The notes under the pieces are model-generated. The model worked only from the letters and a program-made list of their open reading frames with translations. It was not told the DNA's origin and made no database searches. The position numbers and the translations under genes were made by a program. 64,000 bases of DNA from Streptomyces hawaiiensis (GTDB lineage: Bacteria; Actinomycetota; Actinomycetes; Streptomycetales; Streptomycetaceae): the NCBI RefSeq assembly GCF_004803895.1, contig NZ_CP021978.1, positions 7,068,001 to 7,132,000 of the forward strand, read 5' to 3'. Below, piece after piece: positions 16,176 through 25,277 of the stretch (the first letter of the stretch is position 1; each line of letters opens with the position of its first letter).

Positions 16176-17440
16176 CAGTTGGTCCTCCAGACCGCGACCC
16201 GCCAGCGCGACAGCCAGCCCCAGACGAGACCGGCGAGGAAGCCGGTGAGGATCAGCACGCCGAGCAGCCACCAGCCGCGGCCGAGGCCGAAGGCGGCCAC
16301 ATCGCCCGCCTGGCTCGGGGCGTCCACGACGTCCACCGTCAGCTCCAGCGGCAGACCGGGCGTGGCCTTCACGCCGGAGGCCGCCGAGAAGGAGTGCGAG
16401 ACGGCGAGGCAGACCGCCTCGGCGGGAGCGTCCTCGTCGTCGCTGTCGGCCTTCGGATAGCGCAGGCCCGTCGAGATCACGTCGGTACGGCCGTTGCCCG
16501 CCGCCTCGCCGCGCACGATCTCGCGGCCCTTCGAGGTGATGGCCCGCACGAGCACGCCGTAGCCGGGGTTCACGGCCCGGTCCGCCGCGACGCTCACCGA
16601 GGCGCGCAGCTCCTGGCCCGGCCGCACGTCCACCCGGTACCAGCGCTGCTGCCCGAACTCCTCCCGGTCGGTGTACAGGCCCGACTTCAGCGTCGGCGCC
16701 CCCGCACACCGGTCGGCGCCCTCCGCCGGTACCGGCGTCACCACCGGGTCGGCCGCCCGGTCCACCAACTGGTTGACCCGGTCGGTCAGTTCGTCCTGGT
16801 GCTCGACCGAGGTGTAGGTGCCGCCGGTGGCCTCGGCGATGCAGCTCAGCTGCCGGCTCAGCTTGGCGGTGGGCACCAGGCCCAGGGTGTCGATGGTCAG
16901 ACCGATGCCCTTGGCCGCTATCTCACGGGCCACCTCGCACGGGTCGAGCGGGGCGCAGGTGTCCTCGCCGTCGCTGATCAGCACGATGCGCTTGGAGCCG
17001 TCGCCGCCGTCCAGGTCGCCGGCCGCCTTCAGCAGGGCCGGGCCGATCGGCGTCCAGCCCGTCGGGGTGAGGGTGGCGACGGCCGTCTTGGCCTCGGTGC
17101 GGTCGAGCGGGCCGACCGGGTAGAGCTGCGCGGTGTCCTTGCAGCCCGTCTTCCGGTCGTCCCCCGGGTAGTTCGCGCCGAGGGTGCGGATGCCGAGTTC
17201 GACCTCCTCGGGCGTCGCGTCGAGCACCTCGTTGAACGCCTGCTTCGCGGCGGCCATCCGCGACTGGCCGTCGATGTCCCGGGCCCGCATCGAGCCGCTC
17301 ACATCGAGGACGAGGTCGACCTTGGGGGCGTCCTGGCCCGTGGGTTCACCGGCGGCCGCTCCGGCCGGGAAGGCGAGCCCGGCCGTCAGCGCGGCGAGCA
17401 GGGCACAGACCCCTGCCACCAGCCGTGTTCTTGTGATCAT
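16175..17440 (-). CDS. Secreted von Willebrand factor A domain protein, membrane-anchored
   Basis: A 421-residue protein with a signal peptide (about 1-30), a VWA domain at about 38-215 and a C-terminal transmembrane helix (WWLLGVLILTGFLAGLVWGWL) with a short basic tail. The metal-ion-dependent adhesion site is present: DVSGSMRARD near residue 45, and a downstream TGWTPIG and ISDGEDTC. A second extracellular domain follows (DVRPGQELRASVSVAADR). Such proteins bind partners through Mg2+. It is translationally coupled to the following exported protein, which has the same anchor topology. Confidence 0.75.
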   Translation of the reverse strand: MITRTRLVAGVCALLAALTAGLAFPAGAAAGEPTGQDAPKVDLVLDVSGSMRARDIDGQSRMAAAKQAFNEVLDATPEEVELGIRTLGANYPGDDRKTGCKDTAQLYPVGPLDRTEAKTAVATLTPTGWTPIGPALLKAAGDLDGGDGSKRIVLISDGEDTCAPLDPCEVAREIAAKGIGLTIDTLGLVPTAKLSRQLSCIAEATGGTYTSVEHQDELTDRVNQLVDRAADPVVTPVPAEGADRCAGAPTLKSGLYTDREEFGQQRWYRVDVRPGQELRASVSVAADRAVNPGYGVLVRAITSKGREIVRGEAAGNGRTDVISTGLRYPKADSDDEDAPAEAVCLAVSHSFSAASGVKATPGLPLELTVDVVDAPSQAGDVAAFGLGRGWWLLGVLILTGFLAGLVWGWLSRWRVAVWRTN

Positions 17441-17484
17441 CGCCGGATCCTATTGATCACCCGGCTCCGGCTCCAAAACGGGGC

Positions 17485-18978
17485 TCACAGAAGCGGATTG
17501 GGCAGTTGCGCCCACTGGTCCCCGGGCGTTCGCGGCGAGAGCCGCATCAGCGTCAGCGCCTTCGTGGGCAGGGGATCCGCACGCAGGGCCGCGAGGTCGG
17601 GGGTGCGCGGCAGGTCCCGTACGGCCGTCTCCAGCGCCGCTCCGAGCGCCGGGCCCGACCCCGCCGTGCCGGCCAGCGCACCCGCCACGAGCGAGCCGAA
17701 CAGCTTGCGACGCAGCGCGCGTTCGTCGTCCGTGACCATACGGGCGGGCAGGTCGGGCACCTTGATGCCGTGCCGGGCCAGGCGAACCGGGCTGACGCGG
17801 ATGTCGGCCAGGTCGCGGTAGACCAGCCGCAGCGGATCACCCGCCGCCGAGAGAACCACCAGGAGGTTCTGGCCGTGCGCCTCCAGGGCCACGCCCAGCT
17901 CCAGCAGCCGCAGCCCGACGGTGAGGGTGAGACGCGCGAAGCCGGACAGCCAGGCCGGGGAGCGGGGGAGACCGGTGGTGGCGAGCGCGGCCACCGGCAG
18001 GACCCGTTCGCCGCTGCCCGCGTACGTCTGCGGCGACTCCCGCAGGACCGCCGCGAAGTCGGGGGAGCCGGCCGCCGCCGCGCCCAGGGTGCGGGTGACG
18101 TGCAACAGGCCGTCCGTGCGCGCCGCCGGTGTCGCGGCGAAGTCCGACAGGACCGCCGACGCGGCCACCGAGGGCAGGGAGATGTCCCGCACCGAGGACG
18201 TCAGCCGGGCGCTCAGCGAGGTCTTCACATGCGGCCCGCCGGGCAGGGCCAGCGTCCGCAGGGACATCAGCGGATGCGCGGGGCGCCGCTCCTCGCACGC
18301 CCGCTTCAGCACATGCGCCGCCTGCCACGGATGCACCGGCAGCATCACCCGCCCCCCGTCCCGCAGCTCGCCCGGCCACACCCCCGTGACCAGGCACTCC
18401 TGCGCCGGGACCGGCACCAGCCCGAGCTCCACGACCGGCCGGTGCTCGGGCCCGTAGGCGAGCTGCTCGGCCACCGAGAAGCCGGGGCGGGACCGGCACG
18501 TCGGATGGAACGGATGCCCGTCGACGATCCGCTGCTCCCACGCCCAGTCGCTCTCCGGCCAGTCGCCCCGACCGGCATCCTGCCCCGCTCGCGACAGCGC
18601 CAAGGAGGCCACGCTGTGCCCGAGTTCGGAGGCGAAGGAAGCGGAGTGCGCTACCGCGAGGTCCGTCATCAGCCGCGCCGGATCCGCGTACGCCGCCTCG
18701 CCGAGCCGCACGACGGTGACGTACGCGCCGGTCGCGTACGGATCCGGCCGGGGGCCGTGCAGGCGGCGGCCGTCGGACAGGGACAGCGTCAATCCGTCCC
18801 GGCCCCGCTCCCGGCGGGTGACCCAGGGCAGCGGATCATGGGCCAGACCACGCCACAGCCGGGACAGCACGGCCGCCCGGGCGCCGGGCAGTTCGGCCTC
18901 GTACCGCGCCAGAAGGCCGGGCCGTACGACGGACAGCTCGTCGGCGACCTCGGTCTCGGCGGAGGGGGGACGGTGCAC
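17485..18978 (-). CDS. IucA/IucC-family NIS siderophore synthetase
   Basis: A 497-residue member of the nonribosomal-peptide-synthetase-independent siderophore synthetases, which join carboxylates such as citrate to amines or alcohols using ATP. The conserved elements are present in order: LPVHPWQAAHV, KTSLSARLTSSVRDI, EAHGQNLLVVL, VYRDLADIRVSP and TKALTLMRL with a C-terminal PNPL. The GTG start has AGGAG eight bases upstream. It is divergent from a second synthetase by only 101 bp, suggesting joint control. No decarboxylase, monooxygenase or acetyltransferase is adjacent, so the product cannot be named. Confidence 0.85.
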   Translation of the reverse strand: MHRPPSAETEVADELSVVRPGLLARYEAELPGARAAVLSRLWRGLAHDPLPWVTRRERGRDGLTLSLSDGRRLHGPRPDPYATGAYVTVVRLGEAAYADPARLMTDLAVAHSASFASELGHSVASLALSRAGQDAGRGDWPESDWAWEQRIVDGHPFHPTCRSRPGFSVAEQLAYGPEHRPVVELGLVPVPAQECLVTGVWPGELRDGGRVMLPVHPWQAAHVLKRACEERRPAHPLMSLRTLALPGGPHVKTSLSARLTSSVRDISLPSVAASAVLSDFAATPAARTDGLLHVTRTLGAAAAGSPDFAAVLRESPQTYAGSGERVLPVAALATTGLPRSPAWLSGFARLTLTVGLRLLELGVALEAHGQNLLVVLSAAGDPLRLVYRDLADIRVSPVRLARHGIKVPDLPARMVTDDERALRRKLFGSLVAGALAGTAGSGPALGAALETAVRDLPRTPDLAALRADPLPTKALTLMRLSPRTPGDQWAQLPNPLL

Positions 18979-19079
18979 GGGCGGGCTCCTCGGGTACGAA
19001 TAGGGGCGTCACAGCGGAATGGCGACGACCGACATACTGATCATCTCCGCCCGGAACGCTGGAAGGACCGTAGGGACGA

Positions 19080-20618
19080 GTGGAACGCGTGGACCTCATG
19101 CCCCCGCCCGCCGACGACGACTCGGCCCACGGTGACGACACGGCCACCGGCCTCGCCGACGCGTACGCCGCCGTGCCCCTGCTGAACTGCCTGCTGCGAG
19201 AAGTGGCCCGGCCGGTCCGCCAGGAGGGCGGACACCGGATCTACCGTCTGCCCGGCGGCAACCGGCTGCTGCGGGTGCGCGGAACGCGCCGGCCCGCCGG
19301 ACCGGAGGTCGAGGTCGACGGCGCCTGGCACCGCGTCGGTCACACCGAGCTGGTCAAGCTCGTCGCCGAGGAACTGCGCCGCCACACCGGGCTGTCCAAC
19401 CACGAACTGCCCACCGAGATGCTCGACAGCCGGGACGCCGTGGCCGCCCTGCTCGCCGCCCGCGCCCGGGCCACCCCACCCGAGGACCTCTACCTGCGCT
19501 CCGAGCAGTCTCTCCTCACCGGCCACACCCACCACCCGGCCCCCAAGGCGCGCGGGGGCGGCCCCGCCGCCGGCTGGCTGCCGTACGCACCCGAGGCGTA
19601 CGCCCGTTTCCCGATGGCCCTGCTCGGGCTGCGCGAGGACACCGTCGTCGAGGAGGGCGACACCCGCGCCCTCGACGCCCTCGGCACGGCCCCGCCCGGC
19701 TACCGCCTGCTCCCCGCCCACCCCTGGCAGCTGGACCTGGCCGCCCCGGAGCTCGCCGCCGCCTTCGCCGACGGCAGGCTGGTCCGGCTCGGCGCGACCG
19801 CCTTCGACACCTGGCCCACGGCCGCGATCCGCACGCTCTACACACCCGAGCACGACCTCTTCCTGAAGTTCAGCCTGGACGTGCGCATCACCAACGACAT
19901 CCGCCGGCTGTGGCGCCACGACCTGCTCGCCCTGCCCCGGACCGACGCGGCCGTCCGCTCCGCATTCGAGACGTTCGACGGGCCCCCGGCGTGGCTGGCC
20001 GACCGCGGGTACCGCACCGCCGACTTCGCCTTCGAGGCCCTCGCCGTCCTCGTCCGCGACGGCTTCGGCGACCGCCTCCTGCCCGGCGCGACCCCGCTGC
20101 TCGCCGCCGGGCTCGTCGAGGGCTTCGACGGCCATCCGCTCGACCGCGCCGTCGACCCGGGGGCCTGGTGGGCGGCGTACCTGGCCCGGGTCGTGCCCCC
20201 GGTGCTGGCGGCGTTCGCCGAACACGGCGTCGTCATCGAGGCTCACCTGCAGAACACCCTGGTCGCCGTGGACGCCGACGGCCTGCCGGTGCAGGCCCTG
20301 TACCGGGACGCCGAGGGCGTGAAGCTGCTGCCGGAGGTGACGCGGCGGGCCGGCTGGGAGCGGCTCGTGTACTGCCTGGTCGTCAATCACCTCATGGAGA
20401 TCGCCGGCGCCCTCACCGAACGGCACCCCGGGTTCGACCCCTGGCCCGCCGCCCGCCGCGAACTCGCCCGCCACGACCTGCCGGAGATCCCCGCCCTGCT
20501 CGCCTCACCCACACTGCCGGCCAAGACGAACCTGCTGCTGCGCTGGACGGGCGCGGACGGCGCCGCCGCCCACTACCTGCCGCTGCCCAACCCGCTCAGG
20601 GCCGGCCGCATGGAATGA
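19080..20618 (+). CDS. IucA/IucC-family NIS siderophore synthetase
   Basis: A 512-residue synthetase of the same superfamily as its divergent neighbour but clearly distinct in sequence. It has LLPAHPWQLDL, LKFSLDVRITNDIRRL, IEAHLQNTLVAV, LYRDAEGVKLLP and AKTNLLLRW. Two different NIS enzymes usually perform successive condensations on one scaffold. The start chosen is GTG 19080, with GGAAGG upstream; a GTG three codons later is also possible. I see no DmdR/IdeR iron box in the 101-bp divergent gap. The stop is immediately followed by a cobalamin riboswitch, so read-through into the next gene is conceivable. Confidence 0.85.
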   Translation: MERVDLMPPPADDDSAHGDDTATGLADAYAAVPLLNCLLREVARPVRQEGGHRIYRLPGGNRLLRVRGTRRPAGPEVEVDGAWHRVGHTELVKLVAEELRRHTGLSNHELPTEMLDSRDAVAALLAARARATPPEDLYLRSEQSLLTGHTHHPAPKARGGGPAAGWLPYAPEAYARFPMALLGLREDTVVEEGDTRALDALGTAPPGYRLLPAHPWQLDLAAPELAAAFADGRLVRLGATAFDTWPTAAIRTLYTPEHDLFLKFSLDVRITNDIRRLWRHDLLALPRTDAAVRSAFETFDGPPAWLADRGYRTADFAFEALAVLVRDGFGDRLLPGATPLLAAGLVEGFDGHPLDRAVDPGAWWAAYLARVVPPVLAAFAEHGVVIEAHLQNTLVAVDADGLPVQALYRDAEGVKLLPEVTRRAGWERLVYCLVVNHLMEIAGALTERHPGFDPWPAARRELARHDLPEIPALLASPTLPAKTNLLLRWTGADGAAAHYLPLPNPLRAGRME

Positions 20619-20800
20619 TGGCCGGCGAACAAGGCGACGGCGGAACGAGGAAGCCGGTGTGAATCCGGCGCGGTCCCGCCACTGTGATCGGCGAGCCGGT
20701 CCCGACAGGCCACTGCCCGCGCACGGGTGGGAAGGCCGGGAGCGGCATCGACCCGAGAGCCAGGAGACTCACGCGGTCGCCTCCTCGACGGACCACCGGG
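20619..20800 (+). promoter_or_regulatory. Cobalamin riboswitch
   Basis: The leader contains the characteristic B12-riboswitch pieces in order: GAAGCCGGTGTGAATCCGGC (20650), CGGTCCCGCCACTGTGATC (20671) and the B12 box AGCCAGGAGACTC (20758). It lies between the synthetase stop and the ATG of the small [2Fe-2S] protein gene, so adenosylcobalamin should repress that gene. The edges are approximate. Confidence 0.85.
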
Positions 20801-20832
20801 GCGGATCTCCCCGGAGAGAGGGAAGGTGCGGC

Positions 20833-21204
20833 ATGTCCGCAACGCCGGCCGGAGGGCTTCCGTGCCGCATCGTCGTCTGCCGGGACTGCTGCTGCGGCAG
20901 CCCCAAGGTGACCGGCGTCGATCACGCCGCCCAGACCCAGCGTCTGCGCACGGCGGCACCGGTACGGGTCTCCGACTGCCTCGACGTCTGCGACCAGGCC
21001 AACGTCATCGTCGTCCAGCCGTCAGCGGAGGGCCGGGGCGCCGGAGGCCGGCCGGTGTGGCTCGGACTGGTCAACGACCCGGCCGCCACCGAGGACGTCG
21101 TCTCCTGGGTGCGGGAGGGCGGTCCCGGCATCGCCCCCCTGCCCGACATCCTCGGCCTGTACGTCTTCACACCGCTCGCGCGACGCCGCGCCGACGGCTC
21201 ATGA
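20833..21204 (+). CDS. Small thioredoxin-like [2Fe-2S] ferredoxin-domain protein
   Basis: A 123-residue protein with clustered cysteines CRDCCCG near residue 16 and CLDVCDQANV near 48, as in thioredoxin-like [2Fe-2S] ferredoxin domains. The following VIVVQPS and PVWLGLVND segments also fit. GGAAGG precedes the ATG. The upstream cobalamin riboswitch ties its expression to B12 status, so a redox role in cobalt or corrinoid metabolism is the natural inference. Its 3' end overlaps the convergent stress-protein gene by six bases through the palindrome TCATGA, which gives both genes their stop codons. Confidence 0.8.
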   Translation: MSATPAGGLPCRIVVCRDCCCGSPKVTGVDHAAQTQRLRTAAPVRVSDCLDVCDQANVIVVQPSAEGRGAGGRPVWLGLVNDPAATEDVVSWVREGGPGIAPLPDILGLYVFTPLARRRADGS

Positions 21205-21615
21205 CGCGGCCGGCACGCACAGCACGGGCACGGTCGACAGATGCAGCAGCTTGTGCGGTGTCGAGCCCAGCAGTGCGCCCCGCACCGGGCTCTCGCCCCA
21301 TGTGCCCACCACGATGACCCTGGCCTCGTGGCGGGCCGCGGCGTCGATCAGCGCCTGCGCGGGCCGCTCGTCGACGAGTTCCACCGACGTCCGCACACCG
21401 GCCTCGTCGGCCACCCGCAGCGCGTGACCGAGCGCGGTGTTGCCGGCCTCGCGGACGGCCTCGTGATGAGCGCCGTACTCCTCGCCCGTGACGCCGGGCG
21501 CGGCGACGCCGTAGACGATCACCAGGGGTTCGTCGTACGCGGTCGCCACCTCGATGGCGACGCGCAGTGCGCTCAGGGCGCCCGGGGACTCGTCGTAGCC
21601 GAGGACCACCGACAT
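21199..21615 (-). CDS. Universal stress protein (UspA family)
   Basis: A 138-residue single Usp domain. VLGYDESPGALSAL at the N-terminus and the ATP-binding motif GTWGESPVRGALLGSTPHKLL (G-x2-G-x9-G-S/T; residues ~107-127, shown in part) are present. Such proteins bind ATP and act in stress survival by largely unknown means. The gene starts two bases after the stop of the amino-acid permease gene, so the pair forms an operon; Usp domains are often linked to permeases, in some cases as fusions. Confidence 0.85.
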   Translation of the reverse strand: MSVVLGYDESPGALSALRVAIEVATAYDEPLVIVYGVAAPGVTGEEYGAHHEAVREAGNTALGHALRVADEAGVRTSVELVDERPAQALIDAAARHEARVIVVGTWGESPVRGALLGSTPHKLLHLSTVPVLCVPAAS

Positions 21616-21617
21616 CT

Positions 21618-23117
21618 TCAGGACTCCTTGCCGTCGACGAGGTCCGGGTCGACCACGCTCGGGTGTTCCGACCAGAAGGCGGGCGCCATCAGCCGCCACA
21701 CGACCATGAGGACGACGCCCGCGACGATGATCCCGATCCCGATGACGAGCGGCGGGCCGAGGCCGAACCACGAGACACCGCTGTAGGAGTTGTCGGGGTC
21801 GGACATGTCCGCCACGGATTCCACCAGCAACCACGCCAGCAGCCCCGCACCGATCAGCGGGCCGAGGCCGATCAGGAAGAAGTTGCGGACGCTGCGGGTC
21901 AGCTGGCGGCGGTAGTAGACCGCGCAGGCCAGGCCCGTGAGCGCGTAGTAGAAGGCGATCAGCAGGGACAGGGCGGTGAGGGAGTCGAAGAGGGCGTTCT
22001 CACTGACGTGGTAGAGGACGAGGTACCAGGCGATGGCGATGCCGGCGACCCACCAGGTGCTCACGTCGGGGGTGCGGAACCGCGGGTGGATGCGGCCGAA
22101 GTGCGCGGGCAGCGCGTGCCGGCGTGCCATGGACAGGCCCGTGCGCGACGCCGGGATGATCGTCGTCTGCGTGGAGGCGAGCGCGGACGTCGAGACCGCC
22201 AGCAGCACGACCCAGTCCCAGCCGCCCATGGCCTCCTCGGCGAGCAGGGCGAAGATGAACTCCTCCTCCGCCGCGTTCTCGGCGAGGTAGTCCGTTCCGG
22301 CGTAGCCCACGACCGCGAAGGCGACCGCGAGGTAGGTCACCAGCAGCAGCACCGTCGACCAGACGGCCGCCTTGCCGGGGGCGGTGGCCGAGTCCTCGAC
22401 CTCCTCGGTGAGGTTGACCGCCGACTCCCACCCCCAGTAGATGAACACACCCAGCAGCAGCGACGCGGTCAGTGACGCTCCGCCGGCCCCGAACGGCTCG
22501 AGCCAGCCGAACTTCGGATCGATGGCGTCGAGGGTGCCGGTGTCGGCGTAGACGCGGTAGAGCGCCACCACGGCGAAGGCGAGCAGGCAGATGACCTGCG
22601 CCAGGATGAGGACGTTCTGCACCTTGGCCGACAGCTCGGTGCCGATCACGCAGACGGCCGTCATCACCAGGATGAGCAGCACCGTCAGGACCTGGCGCAG
22701 CACGTCGTCGTCGGCCCAGCTGTCCAGGCCGACGGCCAGCAGGAAGAACGTCACGGCGACGTCCGCGAGCGACCCGACGACCAGGACGCCCGTCATCGCG
22801 ATGGCCCAGCCGCCCAGCCAGCCCGCCCAGGGCCCCATGGCCCGGGTGACCCAGGAGAACGTCGTGCCGCAGTCCTGGTCGACCTTGTTGAGGTAGTAGA
22901 AGGCCGACGCGATCAGCAGCATGGGCACGAACGACGCGAGCATCACCCCGGGGGCGTGGATGCCCACCAGCGCCACGATCGGGCCGATGACCGCCGCCAC
23001 GGAGTACGCGGGGGAGGTCGCGTTGAGCCCGATGACCAGCGCGTCGACGAATCCGATCGCATTGGGCTTCAGGCTCGCCTGCGGGGGTGGGCCCGAGTCC
23101 GTGACGTCCTTGGCCAT
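21618..23117 (-). CDS. APC-superfamily amino acid permease
   Basis: A 499-residue transporter with about 12 transmembrane helices. The APC signature is at the first helix pair (FVDALVIGLNATSPAYSVAAVIG) with the substrate-binding glycine-rich unwound region, and the mid-protein GVFIYWGWESAVNLTEEVED matches the conserved helix-6 segment of this superfamily. It would take up amino acids or amines by cation symport; the exact substrate is not readable. The ATG at 23117 was chosen for its RBS-like GGGAGCGAGGG. It shares an operon with the universal stress gene. Confidence 0.85.
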   Translation of the reverse strand: MAKDVTDSGPPPQASLKPNAIGFVDALVIGLNATSPAYSVAAVIGPIVALVGIHAPGVMLASFVPMLLIASAFYYLNKVDQDCGTTFSWVTRAMGPWAGWLGGWAIAMTGVLVVGSLADVAVTFFLLAVGLDSWADDDVLRQVLTVLLILVMTAVCVIGTELSAKVQNVLILAQVICLLAFAVVALYRVYADTGTLDAIDPKFGWLEPFGAGGASLTASLLLGVFIYWGWESAVNLTEEVEDSATAPGKAAVWSTVLLLVTYLAVAFAVVGYAGTDYLAENAAEEEFIFALLAEEAMGGWDWVVLLAVSTSALASTQTTIIPASRTGLSMARRHALPAHFGRIHPRFRTPDVSTWWVAGIAIAWYLVLYHVSENALFDSLTALSLLIAFYYALTGLACAVYYRRQLTRSVRNFFLIGLGPLIGAGLLAWLLVESVADMSDPDNSYSGVSWFGLGPPLVIGIGIIVAGVVLMVVWRLMAPAFWSEHPSVVDPDLVDGKES

Positions 23118-23197
23118 GCGCCCTCGCTCCCGTTGTGTGTGCGTCCATACAACAGGCACTTGCGGAGCAATTTAACTATTGATCCCCATTTCAGGCA

Positions 23198-25270
23198 TCA
23201 TGTCGCCTTACGGCCGCGGACCAGCAGGTGCAGGAAGTACGGCGTGCCGATCACCGCCGTCATCAGGCCGGCGCCCAGCTGGGCGGGGGCGATGACGGTG
23301 CGGCCGAGAAGGTCGGCCGTACCGACCAGCGCGGCGCCGAGCAGGACGGCGACCGGCACCACCCGGCCGTGCCGCCGGCCGACGAGGGCGCGGGCCGCGT
23401 GCGGCGCCACCAGGCCGACGAAGCCGATCGTGCCGGCCGAGGCGACGGCGGTCGCGGCGAGCAGCACGCCCACCACCAGCAAGCCCAGCCTGGCCCGCGG
23501 CAGTCCGAGGCCGAGCAGCCGCGGGGTGTCCTCGTCCAGGGAGACCAGGTCCAGCTCGGTGCGCCGGGCGACCGCGACGGCCAGGCCCAGCACCAGGACG
23601 AGCGCGACGGGCAGAACGTCCGCCATGGTCCGCCCGTAGGTGGAACCGGACAGCCAGGTCAGCGCCTTGGTGGCGTTGAACGGGTCGGTGAGCACGATCA
23701 GCAGGCTGATCAGGGCCGTGGAACCGGCCGCCATGCCGATGCCGACGAGGACCAGCCGGTTCTGCCGGTAGCCGCCCCGGGCGGAGAGCCCGAAGACGAC
23801 GGCCGAGGCCAGCGCCGCGCCCCCGAACGCCGCGCCCGCGACACCCCAGGACCCGGCCGCGGGCACGGTGGTGACGAGCAGGACGGCGCCCAGCGCGGCA
23901 CCGCCGGAGACGCCCAGCACGCCGGGCTCCGCCAGGGGGTTGCGGGTCACAGCCTGCACCAGCGTGCCGGCCAGGGCGAGCGCACCGCCCGCGCAGAGGG
24001 CCGCGAGCACCCGCGGCACGCGGGTGTCCAGGACGAAGGAGACGGTCTGCCCGGCCCGCCCCTGTGCCCAGTTGGCGACATCGCCGAGCAGGAGCTTGCT
24101 GTCGCCGAGCAGGACGCCGGCCAGTGTGACGCCGACGACCGCGGCGACGAGAGCGGCCACGGTGACGAGGAACGCCGTCCGGCTCGGAATGCGCAGCCGG
24201 TCCGGCGCGTCGGCCCCGCCGGTGTCCCGCAGCCGCAGGGCCGTCACCACCAGGAAGACGGCGCCGACCAGACTGGTGACGATGCCGGTCGGGACGGCGA
24301 CCGCCGTGTCCGCCGGGACGATGGCCCGCAGCAGCACGTCCGACCCGAGCACCAGCCCGGCACCGGCAAGACCGGCCACGGGCAGGACCGCCCGGGCGCG
24401 GACGAAGCCCCGGAACCGGCGGGCGAGCGGACGGACCAGCGCGGGCGCGCACAGGCCGACGAAGCCGATGGGCCCGGCGAGCGTGACGGCCGCCGCGGAC
24501 AGCAGCGCCGCCAGGACCACCACCGTGACACGGGTGGCCCGTACCGGTACGCCCAGCCCGCGCGCCGCGTCGTCCCCGAGGGCGAGCGCGTCGACCCGGC
24601 GGGCGACCAGCAGCAGCCCGGCGAGCCCCACCAGGGCGACGGGCAGCATCTGCAGGACGCCGTCGAAGCCGTTCTGGCTGATGCTGCCCTGGTTCCACTG
24701 GTAGAGGCCCTCCGTCTGTTGCGGGAACAGCAGGAGCAGCCCTTCCGTGACGGAGTTCAGGCCCAGCGCGAGCGCGGTGCCGGCGAGGACCAGCCGTACG
24801 GTGCCCGTGCCGAGGCCGGACAGGGCGAGCACGACGGCGGCGGCCGCCAGCCCGCCCGCGAAGGCCACGCCGGACGAGGCGAGCAGCGGCAGCGAGACGC
24901 CGGTCGCGCCCACCAGCCCGAGGGCCAGATACGAACCGGCGTTCACCGCGAGGGTGTCGGGGGAGGCGAGGACGTTGCGGCTGACGGCCTGCAGGACCGC
25001 GCCCGCGATGCCGAGGACGACACCGACGAGGACGCCGGCGGTCATCCGCGGCAGCCGGGAGGCGACGACCACGGACGCGTCGCCCGGATCGGCCTGCCCG
25101 GTCAGGGCCTTGAACACCTGGGAGGGCCCGACGGCCGCGGTGCCCTGGGTGATGTCGACGACGGCGAGGGCGGCGACCAGGAGGACGAGAGCGGCCGTCA
25201 CCGCGGCCGCACCCGTCCGGGACGCGGCCGCCTGCGGACGGGCGACGGGGGGCGCTTCGGTGACGGCCAT
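23198..25270 (-). CDS. Fused FecCD-type iron-siderophore ABC permease
   Basis: A 690-residue permease made of two FecCD domains in tandem (about 20-345 and 360-685), as in FhuB, so one chain replaces the usual heterodimer. Each half has the family's PxxxAG(V/A)LVGxxLxxAG...NPLAxP pattern, for example ALVQAVTRNPLAEPGVLG in the second half and VLQAVSRNVLASPDTL in the first. It imports Fe(III)-siderophores with the adjacent ATPase and binding protein; the start lies 7 bp after the binding-protein stop. It is co-transcribed from the iron-boxed promoter upstream of the ATPase. Confidence 0.9.
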   Translation of the reverse strand: MAVTEAPPVARPQAAASRTGAAAVTAALVLLVAALAVVDITQGTAAVGPSQVFKALTGQADPGDASVVVASRLPRMTAGVLVGVVLGIAGAVLQAVSRNVLASPDTLAVNAGSYLALGLVGATGVSLPLLASSGVAFAGGLAAAAVVLALSGLGTGTVRLVLAGTALALGLNSVTEGLLLLFPQQTEGLYQWNQGSISQNGFDGVLQMLPVALVGLAGLLLVARRVDALALGDDAARGLGVPVRATRVTVVVLAALLSAAAVTLAGPIGFVGLCAPALVRPLARRFRGFVRARAVLPVAGLAGAGLVLGSDVLLRAIVPADTAVAVPTGIVTSLVGAVFLVVTALRLRDTGGADAPDRLRIPSRTAFLVTVAALVAAVVGVTLAGVLLGDSKLLLGDVANWAQGRAGQTVSFVLDTRVPRVLAALCAGGALALAGTLVQAVTRNPLAEPGVLGVSGGAALGAVLLVTTVPAAGSWGVAGAAFGGAALASAVVFGLSARGGYRQNRLVLVGIGMAAGSTALISLLIVLTDPFNATKALTWLSGSTYGRTMADVLPVALVLVLGLAVAVARRTELDLVSLDEDTPRLLGLGLPRARLGLLVVGVLLAATAVASAGTIGFVGLVAPHAARALVGRRHGRVVPVAVLLGAALVGTADLLGRTVIAPAQLGAGLMTAVIGTPYFLHLLVRGRKAT

Positions 25271-25277
25271 GGCCCCG

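Noticed and set aside
18979..19079. Iron box in the divergent siderophore promoter
   Set aside because: No TTAGGTTAG-like palindrome is present; only a TGATCA-type short palindrome is seen.
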